Below are positions 44,346 through 53,873 of a stretch of 64,000 nucleotides of DNA, piece by piece (the stretch's first letter is position 1; each line of letters opens with the position of its first letter). The DNA comes from Xanthobacteraceae bacterium. Lineage in GTDB: Bacteria; Pseudomonadota; Alphaproteobacteria; Rhizobiales; Xanthobacteraceae. The notes below the pieces were generated by a model that did no database searches, was not told the origin of the DNA, and saw nothing but the letters and a program-made list of their open reading frames with translations. The translations under genes and the position numbers were made by a program. Where the stretch lies: the NCBI GenBank assembly GCA_028282095.1, contig JANQIP010000070.1:1-64000 (forward strand). Reading direction: 5' to 3'.

Positions 44346-44420
44346 GGCAAGTCGGCCACGTCAGCTTCAACTCGCGGAGATTAGTCTGAGGCCCGATCAA
44401 GCTGGCTTAACTGCCGCTCA

Positions 44421-45461
44421 TCAGCCGTCGGCAAAGACGCGGTAGCGCAATGGCACGATGCCGACGCGCTGACCGGCCGTCACCTCGTGCGCGCGCGGAA
44501 CATCCACCTCGATCGTCTGATCGCTGTCTGCAAGCAAGATCTCGACGCGACGCGCGGCACCGATGCCATGCAGGCGCTGCACCGTCCCCTGCAGCGCCGC
44601 ATTCACCGGCATGCCGATGCCGACATCGTAGGGCCGGATGAACAATCGCGCCGGGCCGGTCTGGACGTCGGGCGCACCAAGGCTGGTCGGCTTGCCGGCG
44701 TGAAGCACGGCGCCCTTTTCGACCGTGACCGGTATGATGATCGACTCGCCGATGAAGGCGTGCACGAACGCGGTGGCCGGCTCCTCATAGACGTCTTGCG
44801 GGGCGCCGATCTGTTCGATCCGGCCCTCGTCCATCACCACCACCCGGTCGGCGACTTCGAGCGCCTCCTCCTGGTCGTGGGTCACGAATACCGAGGTGAC
44901 ATGGATATTATCGTGCAGATTGCGCAGCCAGCGCCGCAATTCCTTGCGTACCTTGGCATCGAGCGCGCCGAACGGCTCGTCGAGCAGCAGCACGCGCGGC
45001 TCGATCGCGAGCGCGCGCGCGAGCGCAACGCGCTGGCGCTGGCCGCCGGAGAGCTGGCTCGGATAGCGGTCGGCGATCGAGCGAAGCTGGATGAGATCGA
45101 GCAGCCGCTCGACCCTCTCGCGCAGCTCGGACTCGCGCAGCCGCGACGCGCGCGGGCGCACGCGCAGGCCAAAGGCCACATTCTCGAACACGCTCAAATG
45201 GCGGAACAGCGCGTAGTGCTGAAACACGAAACCGACATTGCGCTCGCGCACGCTGCGTTCGGAGGCATCCTCGCCGCCGAACAGAATGCGGCCTTGCTCG
45301 GGCCATTCCAGCCCGGCGATGATGCGCAGAAGCGTCGTCTTCCCCGAGCCCGACGGTCCGAGCAGCGCGACGAGTTCGCCGCTCCTGACTTCAAGGTCGA
45401 CATTGTCGAGCGCGGCGAAAGCGCCGAACCGCTTGGTGACGTTGTGGATACCGATGTCCAT
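44421..45461 (-). CDS. cysA: Sulfate/thiosulfate ABC ATPase CysA
   Basis: A 346-aa ATPase: Walker [12 protein letters not shown], signature [16 protein letters not shown], Walker [17 protein letters not shown], switch [11 protein letters not shown], and a C-terminal TOBE-like domain of about 110 residues. It is the fourth gene of the sulfate importer operon, 4 bp after cysW. Its 3' terminal 27 bp is duplicated 182 bp downstream. Confidence 0.94.
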   Translation of the reverse strand: MDIGIHNVTKRFGAFAALDNVDLEVRSGELVALLGPSGSGKTTLLRIIAGLEWPEQGRILFGGEDASERSVRERNVGFVFQHYALFRHLSVFENVAFGLRVRPRASRLRESELRERVERLLDLIQLRSIADRYPSQLSGGQRQRVALARALAIEPRVLLLDEPFGALDAKVRKELRRWLRNLHDNIHVTSVFVTHDQEEALEVADRVVVMDEGRIEQIGAPQDVYEEPATAFVHAFIGESIIIPVTVEKGAVLHAGKPTSLGAPDVQTGPARLFIRPYDVGIGMPVNAALQGTVQRLHGIGAARRVEILLADSDQTIEVDVPRAHEVTAGQRVGIVPLRYRVFADG

Positions 45462-45465
45462 CCCG

Positions 45466-46344
45466 TTACTCCGCGGCGGCGCGGCGCTCCAGCAGCACCT
45501 TGGCGATGAGCGTCACGAGCGCGAGCAGCGCGAGCAACGAGGCGACCGCGAAGGCCGCCGTGAACTGATACTCGTTGTAGAGGATTTCGATGTGGAGCGG
45601 CATGGTATTGGTCTCGCCGCGAATATGGCCGGAGACCACCGACACCGCGCCGAACTCGCCCATCGCCCGCGCATTGCACAGCAGCACGCCGTAGAGCAGC
45701 GCCCATTTCACATTCGGCAATGTCACGCGGAAGAAGGTCTGCAGGCCGGAAGCGCCGAGCGAGATCGCCGCCTCCTCGTCCTGCGTACCCTGTTCCTGCA
45801 TCAGCGGGATGAGTTCGCGGGCAACGAAGGGAAAAGTCACGAACACGGTCGCGAGCACGAGCCCCGGCAGCGCGAACAGAATCTGGATGTCATGGGCCTG
45901 CAGAAACGCGCCGAAATAGCCTTGCGCGCCGAACAGCAGCACGAAGACGAGACCGGCGATAACCGGGCTCACCGAGAACGGCAGGTCGATCAGGGTGATC
46001 AACACACTCTTGCCGGGGAAGTCGAACTTGGCGATCGCCCAGGCGGCGACCAGTCCGAACAGCAGATTGAGCGAAACCGAAATCGCGGCGACCACCAGCG
46101 TGAGCCTGATCGCCGCGACCGCATCGGGTTCGACGAGGGCGGCAAGGTAAGGCCACAGGCCGTGCATGAATGCCTGCTGGAACACGGTGATCAGCGGCAG
46201 CACCAGGAACACGACGAGAAACGCAACGGCAAGCGCAACGATCAAAAAGCGGACCGCGGCCGGCTCGCGCCGGACCTCATCGCCGTCCTCGTGCGGTCCT
46301 GCGCGCGCATTGCGACGTTGGAGGATTGTGTTCGCGAGCGCCAT
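45466..46344 (-). CDS. cysW: Sulfate ABC permease CysW
   Basis: A 292-aa inner-membrane permease with about six helices; [20 protein letters not shown] is the EAA loop, and [20 protein letters not shown] is typical of CysW. A hydrophilic N-terminal extension of about 30 residues is present. It lies 9 bp after cysT. Confidence 0.93.
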   Translation of the reverse strand: MALANTILQRRNARAGPHEDGDEVRREPAAVRFLIVALAVAFLVVFLVLPLITVFQQAFMHGLWPYLAALVEPDAVAAIRLTLVVAAISVSLNLLFGLVAAWAIAKFDFPGKSVLITLIDLPFSVSPVIAGLVFVLLFGAQGYFGAFLQAHDIQILFALPGLVLATVFVTFPFVARELIPLMQEQGTQDEEAAISLGASGLQTFFRVTLPNVKWALLYGVLLCNARAMGEFGAVSVVSGHIRGETNTMPLHIEILYNEYQFTAAFAVASLLALLALVTLIAKVLLERRAAAE

Positions 46345-46353
46345 CGCCGCAGC

Positions 46354-47220
46354 TCACAGCCGGCCGGTGCGCAGCTCCGACCACCGCTGCAGCCGGTTGA
46401 TCGCGAGCAGGATCAGGAATGAGGCGATCAGCATGACCACCGCGATCGCGGTCGCGTCGGCATATTTGAACTCCTCCAGGCGAATCATGATCAGGAGCGG
46501 CGCGATTTCCGACACGTTCGGCAGATTCCCGGCGATGAAGATGACCGAGCCATATTCGCCGACGGCGCGCGCAAAGGCGAGCGCAAATCCCGTCAACAAG
46601 GCGGGAACGACGAGCGGCAGAATCACCCTGGTGAAGGTCTGCCAGCGGCTGGCCCCGAGCGTCGCCGCCACTTCCTCGAGTTCGGCATCAAGATCGAGCA
46701 AGACCGGCTGCACCGTGCGCACGACGAAGGGCAGTCCGATAAAGACCAAGGCCACCAGGATTCCAAGCGGGGTGAATGCCACTTTGATCCCGGCGAGCGC
46801 GAGCACACTGCCGAGCCAGCCGTTTTCGGCGAACAGCGTCGTAAGCGCAATCCCTGCGACCGCGGTCGGCAGCGCGAAGGGAATGTCGACGATCGCGTCG
46901 AGCAGGCGTCGGCCGGGGAACTGATAGCGCACCAGCGCCCAGGCCACGAGCCCGCCGAACACGAGATTGATGACCGCCGCCACCAGGGACAGACCGAAGC
47001 TCAGCTTGAACGCATTCAGCGCCCGGCGGCTCGTCACGATCGCCCAAAACTCGGCGAAGCTGAGCGTCGCCGTCTGCAGGAACAGCCCGGCAAGCGGAAT
47101 GAGCACGATGAGCGCGAGCCACGTCAATGTCACGCCGAGGGTGATCCCGAAACCGGGGAGCACGCTCGGCCGACGCCGCAAACGCGGACGCGCCGCCCCC
47201 ATCGTCGCGCGATACTTCAT
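46354..47220 (-). CDS. cysT: Sulfate ABC permease CysT (CysU)
   Basis: A 288-aa permease: TLTWLALIVLIPLAGLFLQT at the first helix, EAA loop TLGASRWQTFTRVILPLVVP, and AFARAVGEYGSVIFIAGN characteristic of CysT. The N-terminus is Arg-rich, so an ATG 6 codons inside is possible. It partners CysW and is downstream of sbp across a repeat of about 100 bp. Confidence 0.93.
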   Translation of the reverse strand: MKYRATMGAARPRLRRRPSVLPGFGITLGVTLTWLALIVLIPLAGLFLQTATLSFAEFWAIVTSRRALNAFKLSFGLSLVAAVINLVFGGLVAWALVRYQFPGRRLLDAIVDIPFALPTAVAGIALTTLFAENGWLGSVLALAGIKVAFTPLGILVALVFIGLPFVVRTVQPVLLDLDAELEEVAATLGASRWQTFTRVILPLVVPALLTGFALAFARAVGEYGSVIFIAGNLPNVSEIAPLLIMIRLEEFKYADATAIAVVMLIASFLILLAINRLQRWSELRTGRL

Positions 47221-47227
47221 GCGGGCG

Positions 47228-47321
47228 CCGATGCTAGAGCGCGATCGCTTCAGGCTGAATCAACCGTGCTCTCCTTCTCTTTGTTCTTGTCGCATGATCT
47301 GGTCCGAAAAGCCTGCCAGCC
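47228..47321. repeat. Composite GATCATGC repeat inside the sulfate operon
   Basis: AGAGCGCGATCGCTTCAG...CAACCGTGCTCT followed by GTCGCATGATCTGGTCCGAA. It sits between sbp and cysT and fills the whole intergenic space. Confidence 0.7.
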
Positions 47322-48308
47322 TTACTGGCCGGAGATTTGGTCGAAGATGCCGTTATCGGCGAAGTGCTTTTGTTGCACGGCGCGCCAGCCGCCGAGCAAG
47401 CCGTCGACGGTGAATAGTTCGAGCTCGGGAAACAACGCGGCATATTTCCGGGCGGTCTTTGCATCGCGCGGGCGGTAATAGTGTTTCGCGGCGATCTCCT
47501 GACCCTCCTTGCTGTACAGGAAACGCAGATAGGCTTCCGCCGTCGCGCGCGTTCCGTTCCGCTCGACGGTCTTGTCCACAATGGCGACCGGCGGTTCGGC
47601 GAGAATCGAGATCGACGGGGTGATGATCTCGAACCGGTCCTTGCCGAACTCGTTGATCGCAAGGAACGCCTCGTTCTCCCACGACAGAAAGACATCGCCG
47701 ACGCCGCGCGCAAGAAAAGTGATCAATGACGCCCGCGCCGCGGTGTCGAGCACCGGCACATTGGCGTAGATCGCCCTGACGAAATCCTTGGCCTTGGCCT
47801 CGCTACCGGTGGTCTTCAGCGCATAGCCCCAGGCGGCGAGGTAGTTCCAGCGTGCCCCGCCGGAAGTTTTCGGGTTCGGGGTGATCACGGTGACGTCCGG
47901 CCTGACGAGGTCGTCCCAATCCTTGACGTTCTTCGGGTTCCCCTTGCGCACGACGAAGACGATGGTCGAGGTATAGGGTGCCGACTGGTATGGCAATCGG
48001 CTTTGCCAGTCCGCCGCGATGATGCCGCGATCGGCGATCGCGTCGATGTCGTAGGCGAGCGCCAGCGTCACCGCATCCGCTTTCAGCCCGTCGATCACCG
48101 AGCGCGCCTGGCGGCCGGAGCCGCCATGTGACTGCTTGATCCTCACCGTGCGGCCGGTTGTTTCCTGGTATTGTGCGGCAAAGGCGCGATTGACCTCGGC
48201 ATAGAACTCACGCGTCGGATCGTAAGACACGTTGAGCAGCGTGACGTCGGCAGCGTAGGCCGTGCCAAGGAGCAAGAGCGGCACGGCAGTCGCGATCAGT
48301 CGCCTCAT
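47322..48308 (-). CDS. sbp: Periplasmic sulfate-binding protein Sbp
   Basis: A 328-aa protein. The signal peptide (about 1-19, [10 protein letters not shown]) is followed by [20 protein letters not shown] and the sulfate-pocket region [22 protein letters not shown] precedes the ATG. It is the first gene of sbp-cysT-cysW-cysA and delivers sulfate or thiosulfate to the CysTWA importer. No Cbl/CysB-type regulator gene is adjacent. Confidence 0.94.
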   Translation of the reverse strand: MRRLIATAVPLLLLGTAYAADVTLLNVSYDPTREFYAEVNRAFAAQYQETTGRTVRIKQSHGGSGRQARSVIDGLKADAVTLALAYDIDAIADRGIIAADWQSRLPYQSAPYTSTIVFVVRKGNPKNVKDWDDLVRPDVTVITPNPKTSGGARWNYLAAWGYALKTTGSEAKAKDFVRAIYANVPVLDTAARASLITFLARGVGDVFLSWENEAFLAINEFGKDRFEIITPSISILAEPPVAIVDKTVERNGTRATAEAYLRFLYSKEGQEIAAKHYYRPRDAKTARKYAALFPELELFTVDGLLGGWRAVQQKHFADNGIFDQISGQ

Positions 48309-48360
48309 GGCCTCCTCCCGCGCGGCCCGGCGAGGCCGAACGCATCAAGCGAATGCATGG

Positions 48361-49359
48361 TCAATTCCCGCCCAGATACAGCATCCAGGAATTCAGCATA
48401 TAGGTGAAGAGCAGCGCGAAGCTCACCCAGCCGCCGACCTTCAAGACACGCGTCGCGGGACGGACGTAGAGCGCAACCACGGCGGCGGCGCTCATCATGA
48501 TCGCCGAAACGCCGGAGATGGCATTGGTCGACGAGGTGTCGGCGAAAAGCGGCCCCTTCATATAGGCGATGTCGTCATAGGCAAGGATCGTGACATTGAA
48601 CAGGTTGCTGCCAAACAGATTGCCGATCGCAAGGTCCACCGCCCCGATGCGGATCGCGCCGAGGGTCGAAGCCGTCTCCGGCAAGGTCGTGGCGGCGGCG
48701 ACGAGCAGCGTGCCGACGAAGGACTGCCCCCATCCCATCGCTTCCGCAAGGTCAAGCGCGGCGAACGGGATCGCAACGCCCGCAACCACCACGATCGCGC
48801 TGGCGATGGCGTATCGTATGACTGCCCCCGACGTCGAGTAGCTGCCATAGATCTCGATCTCTTCCGTTTCGGTCGATACACGCCGCTCCTGAACGTAGAG
48901 CGATCGCATCGCAACGACATATAAGAGCAGGATCAGCGGCGTGTAGATGCCGATATGTCCGAGCCGGAGCGCGGCGTCGTCTTTGGCGAGAAGGCCGAAG
49001 ACAACAAGGCCGATCAGGATGATGGAAAAGCCCGCCACCAGGATGTGGCCGGAACTCGCCTTCCGGTAGATCGGCATTTCGCGGTACAGGAAGTCGAGAA
49101 ACGCCAGCAGCAGCAGGTTGAAGACGCAGGCGCCGAGCACATTGCCGACGGCGATGTCGGGTGCGCTCGCAAGCGTGACCGACGAGAGTCCGGTTACGAG
49201 TTCCGGTAGCGACGTGACCGTTGCCACCAGGACCACGCCGATCCAGGTTCTGCCAAGGCCGGTCTTCTCGGCAATGACATCGCCATAACGAGCGAGTTGA
49301 TAGCCCGCCAGCGCGATCGCGAGGGCGCAGGCGAGAAACTCAGACCAGGCGATGAACAT
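48361..49359 (-). CDS. CaCA-family cation:proton/sodium antiporter
   Basis: A 332-aa membrane protein with about ten helices and two alpha-repeat motifs, in VVLVATVTSLPELVTGLSSV and LLVAAATTLPETASTLGAI, plus AVGNVLGACVFNLLLL and AIGNLFGSNLFNVTIL. These are the paired ion-binding regions of Ca2+/H+ or Na+/Ca2+ exchangers. The ATG at 49359 (MFIAWSEF) is preferred. The ion is not determinable by eye. Confidence 0.85.
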   Translation of the reverse strand: MFIAWSEFLACALAIALAGYQLARYGDVIAEKTGLGRTWIGVVLVATVTSLPELVTGLSSVTLASAPDIAVGNVLGACVFNLLLLAFLDFLYREMPIYRKASSGHILVAGFSIILIGLVVFGLLAKDDAALRLGHIGIYTPLILLLYVVAMRSLYVQERRVSTETEEIEIYGSYSTSGAVIRYAIASAIVVVAGVAIPFAALDLAEAMGWGQSFVGTLLVAAATTLPETASTLGAIRIGAVDLAIGNLFGSNLFNVTILAYDDIAYMKGPLFADTSSTNAISGVSAIMMSAAAVVALYVRPATRVLKVGGWVSFALLFTYMLNSWMLYLGGN

Positions 49360-49570
49360 CGCTCTTCCGCCCACGCGCATGCAACAGATCGCCGCCTTGA
49401 TAGAACGGGCCGTTCGGACCGGTCAATCCAACCGGCTGGAACCGGCAGTTCACCGGCGATGCACGCGCACCGTAGACAAAAGCAAGCGGCGGCCGGGACG
49501 ACCCTGCCGCCGCGAGATTGAATATCGTTGTCGTGAGATGAAAGTCGCTCTCTTGTACCGCCTGCGATGA

Positions 49571-50395
49571 TCAGTTCACCCGCGACCAAGTCTGGCCGCC
49601 GCAGACGAGACCGCCGAAAGCGCAGCCCCTGACCTGCAGCCTGTCGGCGCCCTTGAGCGCGATCGTGGACTTGTAGGTGCGACCGTCCTTGGCGTTGTAG
49701 ATTCGGCCTTTCCAGCGCTTGCCGCTCGGCTTCATGTTGATCAGGACCGGCATGCCGATGACCGAGCGATTACGCAGCTTCGGATTCGGGTTGTTCCGGT
49801 CGCGGTCTTTTGGGTTCTTCGCAGCCGAAACGTAACCGCACAGATTGGCGCCACACGGCTCGATGCGAACCCGGCCCTCGCCTTTTTGGACGCGCCATTC
49901 GCCGATCGGGCTTGGCTTCGTCGGTTTCTTGATCGGCGCGGGAGCGGGATCGGATGCGACCGCCATCACCTTCGGCTTGGTCCGAGCAGTGCTCTTCACT
50001 TGGGGGGCAATGTGGGCAGGCACGGCTGCCGCGACCTTCTGCTCAGCCGGAGCCGTGCGAGAACCGGTGGTGATGGGCACGGCCGGAACCACAGCCGCTA
50101 GCTTGCGCTTCGGCTCCGGCACCATGTCGCCTTCCGCGTCGTCCGCGTCATCCGCATCCGATAAGAAGCTCGAGCCGAACATGTTCGTGAGCGTCTTCGA
50201 CGAAATGCCCGGAAGCTTGAACACCCGGCGCTTGCCGTCCTGCGTCCAGGAGACCGAGGCGCACAAATCTTCCTTGCAGTTTTCATTGAAATGAATGCGT
50301 GCCTTCGCGCCCTCGACTGGGATTTCGAAGACCGAATCGGCGCAAGCAGCCGTGCTGGCCAGAGCGAACATCGTCGCCAAACCGAGCGTTCTCAT
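49571..50395 (-). CDS. Secreted DUF2147-domain protein with unrelated N-terminal half
   Basis: A 274-aa protein. The signal peptide (about 1-19, STAACADSVF) is followed by a 60-residue module with a Cys pair (NENCKEDLCASVSW), a Pro/Ala/Lys-rich linker (about 90-170), and a C-terminal DUF2147-like domain: IGEWRVQKGEGRVRIEPC, GANLCGYV, GKRWKGRIYNAKDGRTYKS, and a closing Cys pair (RGCAFGGLVCGG). The function is unknown. The GGAGGAAACC-ATG start is clear. Confidence 0.72.
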   Translation of the reverse strand: MRTLGLATMFALASTAACADSVFEIPVEGAKARIHFNENCKEDLCASVSWTQDGKRRVFKLPGISSKTLTNMFGSSFLSDADDADDAEGDMVPEPKRKLAAVVPAVPITTGSRTAPAEQKVAAAVPAHIAPQVKSTARTKPKVMAVASDPAPAPIKKPTKPSPIGEWRVQKGEGRVRIEPCGANLCGYVSAAKNPKDRDRNNPNPKLRNRSVIGMPVLINMKPSGKRWKGRIYNAKDGRTYKSTIALKGADRLQVRGCAFGGLVCGGQTWSRVN

Positions 50396-50618
50396 GGTTT
50401 CCTCCGATCCGTTGGGGCTCAATTCCCGTACCCAGGATCGACTATGCGCTTCTCCTCGCCGCGCGTTTGTGAGCTGGCTCACACAACGGGTCGGGCGAGA
50501 TGGTTCCGGCGAACCTCGTCGGAGCGGGCGGTGGATTGCGGGGTCAGGCTGCGGGCAAAGACGGCGAATCGGCTATCACCGGAGCGGAAAGAACGTGTTT
50601 CGATGACGGAGTCTCACG

Positions 50619-51008
50619 ATGCAGGCTCGGCTCTCCGGCAGGCTCGTCGACATGGCGAGCGCGATCGCAAGCTCGGTGGAGGCGCAAGGCGGCCGCGGCC
50701 TGTCCGCGGTTCACGCCGCGTTGCTCGCCTCGCGATTGTTCGAAGCGATCAAGGCCGAGCGCGCGGCGCTCGACCCTTCAGATTGCCGCACACGCGCTCT
50801 GCTCGATGACCTGCTCGGCGATTGCGAGCGGCTTGCTCAGGCCGGAGACCGGCTCACGGTGCGGCTGAACTCGCTATCGCGCGCAATGGCGAATGGCCTT
50901 TCCGACCCGCGGCACCGGCGATTACGACAGGGTGCACAGCCTGCACCGCCAACTCAGCAGTTGCGGCTATTCCAGGTCATCGAGGGAGGGAACCCCGGCG
51001 ATAAATAG
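50619..51008 (+). CDS. Hypothetical helical protein, 129 aa
   Basis: Not recognised. ATG at 50619 with GGAG upstream. The first 100 residues are predicted helical (MASAIASSVEAQGGRG, HAALLASRLFEAIKAER, LLDDLLGDCERLAQAGDRL), and the tail is Gln/Pro-rich. No signal peptide is seen. It could be a small cytoplasmic protein; codon usage looks normal for the region. Confidence 0.5.
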   Translation: MQARLSGRLVDMASAIASSVEAQGGRGLSAVHAALLASRLFEAIKAERAALDPSDCRTRALLDDLLGDCERLAQAGDRLTVRLNSLSRAMANGLSDPRHRRLRQGAQPAPPTQQLRLFQVIEGGNPGDK

Positions 51009-51240
51009 ACTTAGTATCAGAGGCTTGTTTAAACTATCTCGTACAATGCCTGAGGTCTTGTCCGGATCTTCAACCGTCCCCTAGTCCAACACCCCATCCT
51101 AAGGAGCCGACCGAAGGTCGGCGTCTCGAACTTATCCTCCCCCGCTACACGCGGGGGAGGATAACAGAAGGCTGCCAATTTTTCGGGATCATGGCCGAAG
51201 CGCTCGCCAAGTCGTGAGGTGTTTGCCCGTTTGACGCCGC

Positions 51241-51618
51241 TCAGCGCCGCACAGCGGTCCAGGTGCCGGCGCAGGTACCACCTTTCCACGAACCGGCTCC
51301 CGATCTCATGGTCAGTCGCCCGCTGCCGAATGCGCTCTTCTCGCCCCGGTTCACCCGTACGGTCAGCCGTCCGTCCGAACGAACGCGGCCTGACAAATCC
51401 ACCATGTTGACGCCGACATTGACAAAGCTGCCATTGTAGATGGTCACCGGTGCACGATAGGCGCGCTCGCAATCGCCTCGCTTGGTGACGATCACGACGC
51501 TCCATTCGCCGTCATAGTCGGTGGCGGCAGCGGCCGGCGCCGCCCAGGCGAATGCAGCAAGCGAGACGGCTGCGAGCGCCCCACACGCCCACGGCCGGAA
51601 ACCATGCGTCCGAACCAT
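51241..51618 (-). CDS. Secreted hypothetical protein, 125 aa
   Basis: The signal peptide (about 1-32, hydrophobic stretch then APAAAATDYD) is followed by a beta-rich domain: YDGEWSVVIVTKRGDC, PVTIYNGSFVNVG, DGRLTVRVNRG, then GSWKGGTCAGTWTAVRR with a likely Cys-Cys disulfide (RGDC / GGTC). Similar small exported proteins occur in Bradyrhizobium relatives; the function is unknown. Confidence 0.7.
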   Translation of the reverse strand: MVRTHGFRPWACGALAAVSLAAFAWAAPAAAATDYDGEWSVVIVTKRGDCERAYRAPVTIYNGSFVNVGVNMVDLSGRVRSDGRLTVRVNRGEKSAFGSGRLTMRSGAGSWKGGTCAGTWTAVRR

Positions 51619-51802
51619 ATAAGTCTCCCTGTCAAAGCGACGCGTATGCGCGACTCTAGCGCGAAAGCCATGAATTGCCGGTTTAAGTCGCGTGACCCCT
51701 CACCCGCGCCATTGGTCAATGTAACGACAAGGTTGACCGAAAGTTCCCGAATTTTCGCAGATTCTCGAAGAAGCCCTGCATGCGGCGTCAATCCGCATGA
51801 TA

Positions 51803-52648
51803 TCAAACAATCAATCGCTCGCTCGCTTCCCACAACCGCTTCGCCGATTCATCGTCCCTCGCCGCGGCCGAGGGTGTCGCCGTCTTGCTCTTGGCGAAAT
51901 ACGCTCCGGTCACGTCCGCGAGCTCCGGCGCGCTCACCGCGTAGGTCAAGGTACGCGCGCCTTTTTCCGGTGAAATGGCCAAAAAGGTCTTGAGCAGACG
52001 CAGGCCGAAACGATAACCGGTTCCGGTGTTCTCGCCGAAGCCGGTCGCGCAGAATCCCGGGTGAATGCAGTTCGCGGTGACGCCCGAACCGGCAAGCCGG
52101 CGTGCCAGCTCACGTGTGAACAGAATGTTGCAAAGCTTGGAGCGGCGATAGGCCGTCCAGCCGCTAAAGCGTTTCTCTTCCTGCAGATCGTCGAAGTCGA
52201 GCGTCACGCTGCGATGCGCTTCGGACGCGACATTGACGATGCGCGCCGGCGCCGAGCGCCGAAGCTTTTCCGACAGCGCCTGCGTGAGCAGGAAATAGGC
52301 CATGTGATTGAGCGCGAAGGTTCGCTCCAGGCCGTCTTCGGTGATCTCCCTTTGGTCGAACATCGCGCCGGCATTGTTCACCAGCACGTCGATGCGATCG
52401 AGCCTGTCCGCGAGCGTTGCGGCGAGCCGGCGAATCTCGCCAAAACGCGAGAGATCGGCGTGGATGACCTCGACCTTCGCGCCGGCGCTGCGCTGGCGAA
52501 TCCGCTCGAGGGCGGCCGCGGCACGCGCGGGATCGCGGCCGATGAGGACGAGCTGCGCCCCCATCTCCGCCAGCACCAGCGCGCTTTCGAGCCCGATCCC
52601 ACCGGTTCCCCCGGTGATCACCACGGTCTTGCCGGCAAGGCTGCTCAT
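51803..52648 (-). CDS. Short-chain dehydrogenase/reductase (retinol-dehydrogenase-like)
   Basis: A 281-aa Rossmann oxidoreductase with the TGxxxGIG motif VVITGGTGGIGLESA, the NNAGAM motif, a catalytic Ser in IVNVASEAH and YxxxK as AYRRSKL. The C-terminus resembles the RDH/WWOX-like SDR group. NADP preference is suggested by GRDPARA. The ATG at 52648 is chosen; upstream is repeat DNA. The substrate is unknown. Confidence 0.85.
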   Translation of the reverse strand: MSSLAGKTVVITGGTGGIGLESALVLAEMGAQLVLIGRDPARAAAALERIRQRSAGAKVEVIHADLSRFGEIRRLAATLADRLDRIDVLVNNAGAMFDQREITEDGLERTFALNHMAYFLLTQALSEKLRRSAPARIVNVASEAHRSVTLDFDDLQEEKRFSGWTAYRRSKLCNILFTRELARRLAGSGVTANCIHPGFCATGFGENTGTGYRFGLRLLKTFLAISPEKGARTLTYAVSAPELADVTGAYFAKSKTATPSAAARDDESAKRLWEASERLIV

Positions 52649-52659
52649 TGCGGTTCCTC

Positions 52660-52765
52660 TCAGAGCATGATCCCGAGACGTTGCAGGCTGCCCGGACAAG
52701 ATCATGCGACAAACAAAGAGAAATAGAGCGCGACTGATTCAATCTGAGTGAGCCGCGCGCTAGAT
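52660..52765. repeat. Composite GATCATGC repeat, reverse orientation
   Basis: AGAGCATGATCCCGAGACG...CCCGGACAAGATCATGCGACAAACAAAGAGAAATAG split by the usual AGAGCGCGACTGATTCAATC part. It lies directly upstream of the SDR gene. The 318-bp gap (52649-52966) holds no other recognisable feature. Confidence 0.7.
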
Positions 52766-52966
52766 CACAACGGTCCTGAACCCTTAGAGTGAAATACGTT
52801 TCGGCGAAATCCGAAGTTCCCTTTGTTCGTCATCGTGGGTCGCTTTGTCTCCGGTGGACCGGTTCCCACCTCGGCGAAAAATGCTCTAAATTCTTCTGCG
52901 CCATGCGCCACCGTCGCCTCCCGGCCCGCGTGAGGCACACGTCCCGAACTGCAGAGCGAGTCGCCA

Positions 52967-53698
52967 ATGACGCCCGTAGACCCCCAGAATCAGGCCGGTT
53001 GGGACGTCTTTGCGCCCTATGGCGGACTGCATGTCGTCTCAGTCATCGCCTGTCTTTGTGTGATCGCGGCCGTGGTGATGATTGGGCGCCGCCTTGACAA
53101 ACGGGGAGAGCGAAGCCTGCGTTACGCGCTCTCGGCTTTCGCCATTTCCGTGTCGGTGCTCTACAATGTGGCCTGGAACTGGAACGGGATCGACCCGGTC
53201 ACCGGACTGCCGTTGCATATCTGCGACATTGGCGGCCTGATCGCGCCGCTCGCACTCATCACCCTCAACCGCTGGCTCCGGGCGACGCTGTATTTCTGGG
53301 CCATCGCCCTGACGACCCAGGCCTTCATCCAGCCGACGCTGACCTTCGGACCCAGTGTGGCGCTGTACTGGTTTTTCTGGATCGCCCATACGGTCATTCT
53401 CGGCGCCGCCATCTATGACATCGTGGTGCTGCGCTTCCGCCCGGACTGGAGCGATTTCGGCCGCGCCTGCGCCGTGACGCTCGGCTGGCTCGCCGTGGTC
53501 ATGCCGATCAATATCTTGTTCGATGCCAATTACGGCTTTATTGGCGACCCGAAGGCCAAAGAGCTGATTCCCCCCTTTGTGGCGGCGCTCGGCCCATGGC
53601 CAGAGCGCGTCGTCGTCATTTCGGCACTGGTCGGCCTTGGATTTTTGCTCGCGCTACTACCCTGGCGCCTTGCCGCGCGCGAACGCACCGCGTCCTAG
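52967..53698 (+). CDS. YwaF-like (TIGR02206) integral membrane protein
   Basis: A 243-aa protein with about seven membrane segments; family landmarks are an Asn/Trp-rich second helix (VLYNVAWNWNGIDPVTGLPL) and HICDIGGLIAPLALITLNRW, then QAFIQPTLTFGPS and FDANYGFIGDPKA. The function of this family is unknown. Single gene. Confidence 0.83.
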   Translation: MTPVDPQNQAGWDVFAPYGGLHVVSVIACLCVIAAVVMIGRRLDKRGERSLRYALSAFAISVSVLYNVAWNWNGIDPVTGLPLHICDIGGLIAPLALITLNRWLRATLYFWAIALTTQAFIQPTLTFGPSVALYWFFWIAHTVILGAAIYDIVVLRFRPDWSDFGRACAVTLGWLAVVMPINILFDANYGFIGDPKAKELIPPFVAALGPWPERVVVISALVGLGFLLALLPWRLAARERTAS

Positions 53699-53802
53699 AG
53701 TGCGATCCGTTTAGATTGAATCGATCGCGCTCTCTTTCTCTCCGTTCTGCCGCATGATCTTGTCCGAAAAGTCTGCCAACTTTTCGGGATCATGCTCTAG
53801 GT
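53697..53802. repeat. Composite GATCATGC repeat, near-canonical copy
   Basis: AGAGTGCGATCCGTTTAGAT / TGAATCGATCGCGCTCT, then CGCATGATCTTGTCCGAAAA and CTTTTCGGGATCATGCTCT. This copy shows best the two-palindrome structure of the roughly 100-bp family. It starts 1 base before the end of the YwaF-like gene. Confidence 0.8.
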
Positions 53803-53873
53803 GCCGCGCTACCACAGCCTCGCCACTTTGCGCGTGGTAATGTCGCCGTGGCGGCGACGAATCGGCTTCGCGC

